From: Maniola hyperantus | Taxonomy: Eukaryota > Arthropoda > Insecta > Lepidoptera > Nymphalidae | DNA length: 64,000 nt | NCBI RefSeq assembly: GCF_902806685.2 | Contig: NC_048550.1 | Location: forward strand, 11,203,383 to 11,267,382 | Direction of reading: 5' to 3' | Part shown: piece after piece, positions 35,601 to 47,600 of the stretch | Layout: every line of letters starts with the position of its first letter | Position numbering within the stretch: position 1 is the first letter of the stretch | Notes under the pieces: generated by a model | The model's input: only the letters and a program-made list of their open reading frames with translations | Databases searched by the model: none | What the model was told of the DNA's origin: nothing | Position numbers and translations under genes: made by a program

Positions 35601-38600
35601 GACATATTCTTTGGCGTATCGTCGTGTTCCAGAATAAATCGTCAAGATCTCCTTCAAGAAGCAGTGTCTTATTAAACAAGACTGCTTGAGCAGGAAAGGT
35701 CTGCTGCAGCTGTTAGTTTACGTTATTTAACTATCATACTGCTTGAGCTGTCCGGTATAGTGGCTTTTACAGATAGCTTATACGAGTTTATAGGTATGGC
35801 TCCTGCGGTAGTGGATTGGTGCGGGGGAGGGTGACAGTTGTCACAAGTTGACGAATCACTGAGCTCCGCGACACGCAGGAACCTACTCAGTTATTCGTTA
35901 TGCCTGTAGTTAGCTGAAAGACTTACAGTGCGACAAGGCTCTTTTGGCACTTGAATGACATTGACAGCGGGGCGCTGTTGGAGAACAAAGGCTTACAATA
36001 TTCAAACAAGAACAAAGGGGACACTTGACGGCAACGTTAAAACCTCAATAGCTCAACCGGTAAAGGAGTGGACTGAAAACCGAAAGGTCGACGGTTCAAG
36101 CCCCGCCCGTTGCACTATTGTCGTACCTACTCCTAGCACAAGCTTGACGCTTAGTTGGAGAGGAAAGGGGAATGTTGGTCATTTAACATCAGTACCCATA
36201 TTATAAATGCGAAAGTGTGTTTGTTTGTTGGTTTGTTGGTTTATTGGTTTGTTGGTTTGTCCTTCAATCACGTCGTAATGAAGCAACGGATCGACGTGAT
36301 TTTTTGCATGGTTATAGATAGAGAAGCCCTGGAGAGTGACATAGACTACTTTTTATTCCGGAAAATTAAAGAGTTCCCGTGGGATTTTTAAAAAACCTAA
36401 TTCCACGCGGATGAAGTCGCGGGTATCAGCTAGTGGCTAATATTCTTTAAAAAAAAAAGCCACGCACCAAGATAGCCTTGTCGCACTGTACCTACCAAAT
36501 GTTTTCTTTGCAGTCGGAATCATACGACACAGTGCTGGGTTTCAACATGCGCTCCGGACGCGCGGCCAAAGCCCTTTGGCGCTGTAGCGTGGAGCGACAC
36601 GGCTTCTTCCGCCTACGCGCACCACGACGACGACACTTACTGGAAAGCTTTGGTGCCTTTGCGGGAGTCACTGCTCCTACCGTGGCACGGACTGAGACAC
36701 AGGCGCTAGAAGATGCCAGGCGATCCCGCTCCAGTAATAGAAGCTTTGTGAGGTAAACCTCAATTCCCTCTCCTAGTAATTTAAGATCATTTTTCCCATA
36801 GGAGGGAAAAGAGGTTTAAAATAGTGCCAGACTCCTATCGGCTAAAATCCCCTCCTTTCTGCAATCAACCATGTTCCCGAGTTGTGGGCCTATCATTACT
36901 GCTGACCTATTTTCCTTCTCTTTCACAAACACTAATTTTAGACTTGTGCCTGTGGAAAGGACGATTGCCGTGAAGTAGTTCAGTAGGGCGATTGTCTAAA
37001 ACCTGCATCAATCATTATTACAGTCTCAATTGTTCTGATTGGCTGAATTTGTGCGATTCTTGTTGCAACAATGCATTGTGGCCAATAGTGAGCGAGCATT
37101 AACCAATCAGAGATGATTGCGATCGTGACATTGTAGCTGTCAAACAACCGCGGTAGGGCCACTGCAGGCCGATTGCCGTAAACTGACATGTGACATCGCA
37201 ATAGAAATATCCTTAAGAATCGTGATCGTTACAGTTGATAAATTTGCTATCGCGGACGACTAATGCACTATATCGCATTTGGTCATTATCGACATTTTGA
37301 TGACGTATTGGTAGCACGGACCTATTTATAACCCGACTAAATCGAATATCTATGGTAATCACTTGGTAATCTAGCAATTTACATGGACATAACAGTCTCC
37401 TAAATTTGGCTACGTTACTTATTACAAATAAGTAGTTAGTCTGTGGTAACTATTTAGAACCCCAGACCACAAAGTACAATTTTTTGTTGTTTTTCCTTAG
37501 TTTACGCGTTTGTTTTTTGTGATTAATTCTGCAACTTTGCTTGCTCCTCGGACTCCGGAGACTTAGTTTTTCTCACTGAACTTATACGCAAATGCCTGGG
37601 CACTGATTTGCCTAAGTATTGGGACCCTTATTGACGGACTGTGGCTGCTTGGAAGTTAGAACTCGTAAGTTAACAAACGTTATCATTCAATACAAGTAAA
37701 GGCTCTCATGCGGGTTTCCTCACGATCTTCCTTTTCCTTCACAGCTAAGCAAGTGATATTTAGTTGTTACAAAGGTATTAAACTCCGAAAAGTTAGAGGA
37801 GTTTTAACAGCGTTTCATAAAGTACCTATTATACAAATTGAGTCCATTGCTACTGGTGGTTATGACTTCATAGTAAGTACCTCCACACTACAAGTGCTTT
37901 CTCGAGTATGTTTCCTTATGTATCTAGAGCTGCCTAAAACGTTGCTCTTCATATGAAAGTTTGGATGTTTCTTACTCCTTCGCACCACAAATATTTAAAG
38001 AAACAATTTGGATTAGCTAAATTAGTAACAAAGATACCATATACACTGATTCTAAAGTTCTCGCAGACAACGTCATACCTAAACAGAAGCTGGTAGTGCC
38101 TAGTGGTATAGATTAAGCAACACAGTCAGTGGTCACTTACTCAGTTATCATAATTTTTTTTCAGGCAATGGTGATACAGTGCTGCATTCATTTCTTCATC
38201 CTGACAAAGATATGGATTGGGATATGTTGTGAACTCGAGCTCTTGGACCCCGTGCAGAGACAAATAAAATAATGAACGGTGCCAGATTAGATTTATAAGA
38301 AGCAGATGGTGATATAATTAAAATGTCTGAATCTAATCTACTTTAACAAAGAATACATAAAAAATCATCAAACTGTTGTTTTATTATAAGAAGCAGATGG
38401 TGATATAATTAAAATGTCTGAATCTAATCTACTTTAATAAAAGAATACATAAAAAATCATCAAACTGTTGTTTTATTTGCCTAAATAATTTAAATTCCAA
38501 AGTAATTTCCAAAGCTAAATCAATTAAATCAGAAAATGATTTGACTTTTGGACATTACTTTGGGGAATAATTTTAGAAGTTCCCCGAAGAGCCTAGTGGT

Positions 38601-41600
38601 TAGGATGTCCACCTCTGAATAATTGAAGGTTGGGGGTTCAATTCTAGGTACGCATCTCTAAGAGTTATGTGCGTTTTAAACAGTTAATTATACTTAACTT
38701 GATTTAGCGGTGAAGGAAACATTATGAGGAAATCTGCATGCCTGAGAGTTCTCCATATTGTTCTCAAAGGAGTCAAAGGTATACTATTATGTTCAGCTTG
38801 TCGCTGGCTCACTATAGAGTACGGTTCTCTTGAGTGTGAGAAGAGTTTTGGCCATAGTCTACCATGCTGGCCAAATGCGGATTGGTAGACTTCACTTCAC
38901 ACACCTTTGATAACATTTTGGAGAACTCTCAGGCATGCAGGTTTCCACACAATGTTTTCCATCACCGTTAAAGCAATGATATTTAATTATTTAGTTAAAA
39001 TGCACATAACTGTTCTCCAAGAAGTTATAGGTGCGTGTAAAAAGTACTCTGTGATTCTCGTTTCTCAGTGTTAGTATACCTCTATATTTAATGTACTCTG
39101 TGCATCAAACCTACTAATGAAAGAGTCATCACATATTCTTTTAAAAGTACTTATGAGACTTACATTAATCTAAAAATACTTTTATACTATTATACTAGCT
39201 TCTAAAATTAATAATTGATTTCTTATCTAGCAAAAGAATTACTATAGCCTTTTTTAATCCCTTTCATAACTTTATTTTAATTAATATGAGTAGTAAAACG
39301 ATTTGCGGATAGCTTATGTCACTGATAAAAACACCTCTCGAGTTGTTTCAATGAAAACCTCATTTGACGTAACATTTGTCGAGGTTCTTATATGACATCA
39401 AACTTCAAAACGCGTCCGCAATAGCATTTTTCATACAATAAATTTTATCGATAGTGTAAATGAACTGTCAAAACATTTTTTTGTCCACATCTATCCTTTG
39501 TGGACTGTCTCACCGAACCGTGATAGGAAAACCATATTTTGACATTGATGCTGTCATTAAATGATAGATGCAGTCGATTCGCAATCGGCCCGCTGTAATA
39601 CGTATTCTGACATTAACCAGAATTTTGGTTGTCACATAGAAAATACTCTGAGGTTGAATCTGTGAAATGGGTGATAGCGGTGCTAAGTGAGGCGGTATAG
39701 CGAAGTGGGGGTGTAGGTGAAAGGGCACACCTATTTATCTCGCTCTATCATATCCAAGTTGTATGTCTTTCTTTCTGGCTATTCGTGTATCATTCGTCAG
39801 TAAGCCGTATTGTAACTGTCTATGGAAAAAACCCATGTTTAGATTATAAGTCCCGCAAATTGTTAATTCGCGTGACCGCCATTTTAGTGACGTCAGCACT
39901 AGACTGAAGTTTCGAGCTGATGGTATATTTTTATTTCGGCTGACGTCAAAATGACGTCGATATCAATGAGACAAGGTTCCAGCGCAATAGCAATTTGCGG
40001 GACTTATCCATGTCCGTCTTTTGTCTATAGGCCTGTTTAGGTGATGCCAGCTTTAGTATAACTTTTGCCCTTTGCTAACAGACGCAGCAGTTCCCGTACG
40101 CGAGACAGATCGGCGGGTGCGTCCCCGGCCTTGTGCGTTAACAACACGGCCCGAGGAGCAAGAGTCACGGCGCACGAGGAACCGCCGCCGCGAGCCGCCT
40201 GGGGTGACGCCGAGAGAGACAATGACGAGTACGTTACCATCAAAATAGGCCAAGTGCGAATCGGACTCGCCCACGACGGGTTCCGTACCATCGTACAAGA
40301 AATTACGATTTTTAATGATTAAAAACAATCTCGTGAATTTTTGATGATAATAATAATTAATTAATCTACTCAATGGTATCAGTACCCTTATTATAAATGC
40401 GAAAGTGTGTTTGTTTGTTGGTTTGTCCTTCAATGACGTCGCAACGGTGCAACTGATTGACGTGATTTTTGCATGTGTAAAGACCTGGAGAGTGACATAG
40501 GCTTCTTTTTATCCCGGAAAATCAAAGAGTTCCCACGGGATTTTTAAAAAACCTAATTCCACGCGAATGAAGTCGCGGGCATCAGCTAGTAAAGTATAAC
40601 AAACGAATTATTTTGTTCAATCAGCAGTGATGGCGGTTTCCTCGAGCGCGCCTTACGCGTTCCGTTCCCGTACGTGGACGAATCGGAGTCAGAATCCGCA
40701 CCGGAACCGGCAGAGGATGAAACGGAAGGCATTGAAGGCGCCGTGTACGTGCATTTATCCGCCGGAGCGGACGGCCGGTTCGGATTCAACGTCCGAGGCG
40801 GTGGAAATGGTGTTCCAGTTCTGGTGTCCAGGGTAGCTCCGAGAACGAGGGTCCATTTGCAAGAGGGAGATCAGGTAACCTTAATTTAATTTAATTTAAA
40901 ACAACTTTATTGTTACTAAAATTACAGAGAGTAAGAATACAGGATACACTTAAAAAACAAAGGGCGACCTTATCACTAAAGTGATCTCTTCCAGGCAACC
41001 CATACTTAAGAACTTATAGAACTGTAAGACGGGGAGTCGCAATGTAGTTATAAATATATATATAGGCATACATAAACATACACTCTAATAGGTACATACT
41101 ATACAATATAATGTTATATAGTATAATATAATATATACATATATATAAATAATATATAAAATCAATGTAATGTAATTAAACAATAATACATAGCTAACTG
41201 TACATATTCTTATCGCAGAAAATCTACAGTGACAGATAGTGTTTCTTAACACGGTTTTTAAAGCTTTTAACCTTATTCGTCTATCCTGGGTTTCATTTGC
41301 GCACCCTAGCCATTTCAATTAGCCCGCTGACGTAGCTCCCCGCTGGATCGCTTCAGCCAGCCGAGCTCACTTTAAAATCTAAGCAGGCCACTCAAATCGG
41401 CGAGAACATCAGGTAATCTACTCTACTACCAAGAATGTTCCTTGTCAAGCTAGGTCTACAGAATCCCGTTCGGGTTCAACGTCCGGGGCGGTGCGAACGT
41501 CGTTCCGGTCCTGGTGTCCAGGGTAGCTCTGAGAACGAGAGCCCATTTACAAGAAGGGGATCAGCTGGTAATCTACTCTACTACCAAAAATGTTCCTTGT

Positions 41601-44600
41601 CAAGCTAGGTCTACAGAATCCCGTTCGGGTTCAACGTCCGGGGCGGTGCGAACGTCGTTCCGGTCCTGGTGTCCAGGGTAGCTCTGAGAACGAGAGCCCA
41701 TTTACAAGAAGGGGATCAGCTGGTAATCTACTCTACTACCAAAAATGTTCCTTGTCAAGCTAGGTCTACAGAATCCCGTTCGGGTTCAACGTCCGGGGCG
41801 GTGCGAACGTCGTTCCGGTCCTGGTGTCCAGGGTAGCTCTGAGAACGAGAGCCCATTTACAAGAAGGGGATCAGCTGGTAATCTACTCTACTACCAAGAA
41901 TGTTCCTTGTCAAGCGAGGTCTACAGAATCCCGTTCGGGTTCAACGTCCGGGGGCGGTGCGAACGTCGTTCCGGTCCTGGTGTCCAGGGTAGCTCTGAGA
42001 ACGAGAGCCCATTTACAAGAAGGGGATCAGCTGGTAATCTACTCTACTACCAAGAATGTTCCTTGTCAAGCTAGGTCTACAGAATCCCGTTCGGGTTCAA
42101 CGTCCGGGGCGGTGCGAACGTCGTTCCGGTCCTGGTGTCCAGGGTAGCTCTGAGAACGAGAGCCCATTTACAAGAAGGGGATCAGCTGGTAATCTACTCT
42201 ACTACCAAGAATGTTCCTTGTCAAGCTAGGTCTACAGAATCCCGTTCGGGTTCAACGTCCGGGGCGGTGCGAACGTCGTTCCGGTCCTGGTGTCCAGGGT
42301 AGCTCTGAGAACGAGAGCCCATTTACAAGAAGGGGATCAGCTGGTAATCTACTCTACTACCAAAAATGTTCCTTGTCAAGCTAGGTCTACAGAATCCCGT
42401 TCGGGTTCAACGTCCGGGGCGGTGCGAACGTCGTTCCGGTCCTGGTGTCCAGGGTAGCTCTGAGAACGAGAGCCCATTTACAAGAAGGGGATCAGCTGGT
42501 AATCTACTCTACTACCAAAAATGTTCCTTGTCAAGCTAGGTCTACAGAATCCCGTTCGGGTTCAACGTCCGGGGCGGTGCGAACGTCGTTCCGGTCCTGG
42601 TGTCCAGGGTAGCTCTGAGAACGAGAGCCCATTTACAAGAAGGGGATCAGCTGGTAATCTACTCTACTACCAAAAAATGTTCCTTGTCAAGCTAGGTCTA
42701 CAGAATCCCGTTCGGGTTCAACGTCCGGGGCGGTGCGAACGTCGTTCCGGTCCTGGTGTCCAGGGTAGCTCTGAGAACGAGAGCCCATTTACAAGAAGGG
42801 GATCAGCTGGTAATCTACTCTACTACCAAAAATGTTCCTTGTCAAGCTAGGTCTACAGAATCCCGTTCGGGTTCAACGTCCGGGGCGGTGCGAACGTCGT
42901 TCCGGTCCTGGTGTCCAGGGTAGCTCTGAGAACGAGAGCCCATTTACAAGAAGGGGATCAGCTGGTAATCTACTCTACTACCAAAAATGTTCCTTGTCAA
43001 GCTAGGTCTACAGAATCCCGTTCGGGTTCAACGTCCGGGGCGGTGCGAACGTCGTTCCGGTCCTGGTGTCCAGGGTAGCTCTGAGAACGAGAGCCCATTT
43101 ACAAGAAGGGGATCAGCTGGTAATCTACTCTACTACCAAGAATGTTCCTTGTCAAGCGAGGTCTACAGAATCCCGTTCGGGTTCAACGTCGGGGGCGGTG
43201 CGAACGTCGTTCCGGTCCTGGTGTCCAGGGTAGCTCTGAGAACGAGAGCCCATTTACAAGAAGGGGATCAGCTGGTAATCTACTCTACTACCAAGAATGT
43301 TCCTTGTCAAGCTAGGTCTACAGAATCCCGTTCGGGTTCAACGTCCGGGGCGGTGCGAACGTCGTTCCGGTCCTGGTGTCCAGGGTAGCTCTGAGAACGA
43401 GAGCCCATTTACAAGAAGGGGATCAGCTGGTAATCTACTCTACTACCAAGAATGTTCCTTGTTAAGCTAGGTCTACAGAATTTACCACGATCGTAGCCAG
43501 AATCCGCACCGGAATCGGTGGAGCCTAAAATAGAAGGTAATGAAGGCTCGTGTACGTAGATCTATCCGCCGGAGCGCACGGTCGGTTCGGATTCAACGTC
43601 CAGATGGCCTAACATGCGCCCCGCGAGAAAATTTTGTCTACGCATTATCTCGTGTTTCTTCATACAAATAAGACGAGTAAATGCGAGGAAGGCGGGAATA
43701 TAAGTCAATTTCTATATTATTTTTATATCTCGTCATTATTTTTCTAAAGTTTATAAATGTGTTATCTTGTCCCTTACCTATCCTATAAGTCTGTGTTTGT
43801 TATAAGTACCTACTCGAATTGGAGAGCTTGCTTCCTCCCCCCTCCCCACCACATAACGCGCACTCCACTTCAGGTTTTGATTCATAAGTATTAGTACTTA
43901 AATTCCAGAACGCTAGGAAAAACGTAGCGTTATTGTTATACTACCTAAACACAATTCAATACCAATAACCATTTGCCTCGTTTTGTACTTTTAGTGATTT
44001 AGAATTTTCAAACCTGCAATGTACAGCGTGCAAAACTCGGGTCAATGCCCCGCCTACGACGCGGCATTGACTCCGAGTGACCTACTTTCCCAACGTTAGT
44101 TGACCTCTACGTTGACGCGCGGTCAGATGTTTTATTTGCAATTTATCGTAAATTTTTACAAAATTATAGGATTTTTTACTAGTTTTTTTCGCGTTTTTTT
44201 ATTGTTGTGGTCTCATATCAGTAATCATCAGTACTATCACCTGTCTTCGTTTTAGCCAGCCAGTCAAAAATGAATCACTAAATGTGTTGGTCATTGCAAA
44301 TCTCGAGAACAGCTGAACCGATTTCGTTAATCCTTTTTTTATAATATTCCTTGAAGTACGAGGATGGTTCTTACGGAGAGAAAATTTTTAAAAATTTGAA
44401 TCGACTGTTAGGCAGAACGAAGTTAGTTATCCAGGGCAGCTAGTTATTCATAAAATTTAGCAAGGACTTGATTTCAAATGTTACTAAATACCATACCAAA
44501 AAAATAGGATATACGAATAAATGGAATACCTAGGATTTGAAAAACTAAAAAGTACTACTATGTTACTTAGTATAGTTATTTGTGTGTACAGGTAATATCG

Positions 44601-47600
44601 ATAAACGGCAAGGACGTGGACGAGATGACGCACGAACAAGTTGTTCAAATGATAAGGAACACGAAAGGAGTCCTCACATTGTTAGTGAAGCCCAATGGTA
44701 AGTGAACCAACTATTCGCAAATTATAATTTTTTATTTTTTTAATAAAGAATATTAGCCATGGTAAATTAAATGTTCTTCTAAATATATAAAAGGAAAAGG
44801 TGACTGACTGACTGACTGACTGAGCTATCAACGCACGACTCAAACTACTGGACGGTTCTGGCTGAAATTTGGCATGCAGATAGCTATTACGACGTAGGCA
44901 TCCGCTAAGAAAGGATTTTTGAAAAGTCAACCCCTAAAGAAAAGAAGGGTGAAATAGGGGTTTGAAATTTATGTAGTCCACGCGGACGAAGATTACACTA
45001 AACCCAAAACTATTAGCAAGCTGAAGAGGCAGTAGGCAGGTCATGCCTGTCGTAGAGGCGATGGCCGTTGGAGCCGGAAAGTCCTTGAGTAGAGACCGCA
45101 TTTAAGCAAGCGTAGTGTGGGACGCCCTCCAGCATGATGGACCGACGATATAGAGTGGTGGTGCTCTTTAGGGAAGGCCTATGTCCAACAGTGGAATAGA
45201 ATAGAATAGAATGTTTTTTTATTCATGTAAACTTTTTAAAAGTGCTTATGAATAGTCAGGTAGTTTTAATTTACCACTGGTTCGGAATGCCGTTCCTACC
45301 GAGAAGAAACAGCAAGAAACTCGGCGGAAACAATGTTATTATACCGTACTATACAAGCCATTGCAGCCCCGTGCATTGCTGGAGCGAGTCAAATCCAAGC
45401 TTTTTTATCGTTTACATAGTCTAGTGGACGTTCACAGGCTGATAATGATGATGATGATGATTTGTAGTTGTACATGAAGCTTTATTAAAAAAATCTTTTC
45501 CAGCCGTATACGAACCGGAAACGGGTCCAGAAGAGCCAGCGGTGTGTTTCGTGCCTTTAGAACCCTTGGAACAACTGGAAGGAGATCCCCTGGAACAGTC
45601 CATGCTTCTGCTGGGAGACGGTTTGGCCAGTGGGGCGGCCTTGAAGCAGTACGAGACCTTACTGAGGCGACTGTCCGAAGAGAGCTCCTGTGTGGCCAAA
45701 CTACCCCAGAACATCAATAAGAATCGATATCGAGATATTGCTCCTTGTAAGTAACTGTAAATATCGATTTTTTCGTAGATTTCGAGTGTTTTAGATGATT
45801 TTTCATTTATAGCTGGAACAAATTTTGAAGACCGTAAGTTTGATTTAGTACCTTAACTCTGAATGAAAAAGGCATCTCGATATGATAGATCATAATTCAT
45901 AATGCCTTAGTCATATTTTCGTAAACGCCAAAATGCCTTTGGGACTTTTGGGAAATGGTCAAAACCAGTTCCTGATGTATGAACCTTTGGAAAACTTCAA
46001 AGCGATCGTTAGGAACAGTCCATGCTTCTGCTAGGAGACGGTTTGGCCAGTGGGGCGGCCTTGAAGCAGTACGAGACCTTACTGAGGCGACTGTCCGAAG
46101 AGAGCTCCTGTGTGGCCAAACTACCCCAGAACATCAATAAGAATCGATATCGGGATATTGCTCCTTATAAGTAACTCAAAAACATCGATATTTGTCGTGG
46201 GTTTCAAGTGTTGGTTTTTTTTTTATTGATTGGTCATTCATGAATAAATTTTGGAAAGTAGTTGGTCGATTTAGTTTCATAATCCTGTATGAAAAATAAT
46301 ATGACGATGTAGAGTACACTTTTCACACTTTCCTAAACACACACAGGCATATCCGTTCAACCGATTTTGACGAAATTTTGGTACAGAGGTAGCTTGCATC
46401 CCGGGGAAGGACATAGTCCACCTTTTTTCCGGAAAATCGAAGAGTTCCCAAGGTACTTTTACAAACCGAAATCCACGCGGCCGAAGTCGCGGGTGTGGGA
46501 TTTTGTATAAAGAAGAGAAGTTAAGACAGTGGGCTTTAATAGTGATGATTAATGAAATCGAATGATGACTAATGAAAGTTATCATCTATCATTTATTTGA
46601 ACATGTAGGTAGTTGTACTTTTGTCAGGTAAGGCCAAATACTAAGTTATTAAAAATCAAGCAAAGCATCTGCTGTATGATTTCAAAGTAATAATCCTAAT
46701 CATCTAAACAGGCTTCTATAATAATTAGAAGCTAACAACCTAGTGTTTACTTTTATCTCAATGTATAAAATAAATAGCAAAATAGGGTAGGTTATAAATA
46801 CAGAAGTACCAACCAAGTCGAATTATAATTGAATTGTATTGTTCAGCATTGATCTATTTATATTAAAATGAATCTACCACCCATTTCGCTAAGGTGTTTA
46901 GTCATGGAGAAGAAAGGGCAAAGAAACTCCATAACACACATCTTTTAAAACATTAGAACGTTGAGTAAAGTAGTAGGTACATATTTGGTACACAGTTACA
47001 ACAGGTAACCTATAAAAGGCAAATGATTACATTACATTATAATAAAATATAAGAATACTTAACTTCAGTAAGGTCCGCTGTGTTTGCTCTGGGCTGTCGA
47101 TACAAGACTGTTCCCTCTCTGTCGAGGTAGGGTATTTTTATAACACTGCCATCGCAAACAAGGCGGATGTCGACTATCACATGATCTTAATATTAATCAT
47201 TATTTATTTTAGGTTTGTTGACAAAAGGCATGTTGACACACCCAATTTACAATGATAAAATCAGTGACATTGATGGTCTACGTATTAATAATTTACCATA
47301 ATAATAAGCGACTTAAATTGACAGTTTACACAACATTATTATTTCACATAATAGCTATTGCCAACTGCATGTTGACAATAGCTTAGTATAATGTCACTCT
47401 TAGTACATTGACAGTATTTAATTTACAATGAATAATTAGTTACCAGTATTGACAATTCACATAATATTATTTATCGTATTGTCACATTCCTAAATATTAA
47501 ATTAAACAACATACAAGAAAAGATACTATTCAAATCATACCCTTTCCGTACATTGACAGTATTTAATTTACAATGAATAATTAGTTACCAGTATTGACAA

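Larger units (their letters stand above)
35926..36492. mobile_element. MITE interrupted by a SINE-like and a Helitron-like element
   Basis: Left end ACAGTGCGACAAGGCTCTTT and right end CAAGATAGCCTTGTCGCACT are inverted. The intact relative is 59745-59912. Between them sit a tRNA-derived sequence (36038-36190) and a Helitron-like element (36190-36435). The right end lies 23 bases before Ptpmeg exon 6. Confidence 0.8.
36753..40081. other. Ptpmeg intron 6
   Basis: Contains a reverse dispersed repeat (36985-37200), a SINE fragment (37690-37800), a two-copy tandem duplication (38296-38476), back-to-back SINE pieces (38587-39040) and a MITE (39846-40012). The stretches 37210-37690 and 39045-39840 show nothing recognised. 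Confidence 0.6.

Noticed and set aside
34909..35689. Overlapping 84-99-codon frames on both strands in the FERM-C array
   Set aside because: They come from the 145-bp repetition of one exon; only the frame reading GIVVFQNSVRVNTFSW is coding in the parent.
36050..36115. tRNA-Phe-like gene
   Set aside because: The A-box and B-box-like motifs and an ACTGAAAACC anticodon-like loop are present, but stems pair poorly and it sits inside an insertion with a downstream non-tRNA body. A SINE is more likely.
41745..43388. Open frames of 107-133 codons in the PDZ array that look like repeated protein
   Set aside because: The 155-bp period shifts the frame in each unit, and the frames mix exon sense and out-of-frame reading. 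They are products of the tandem DNA repeat and not evidence of a repeat protein.
41400..43480. CRISPR array
   Set aside because: Repeats are directly adjoining 155-bp units of exon origin without unique spacers, in an animal genome.
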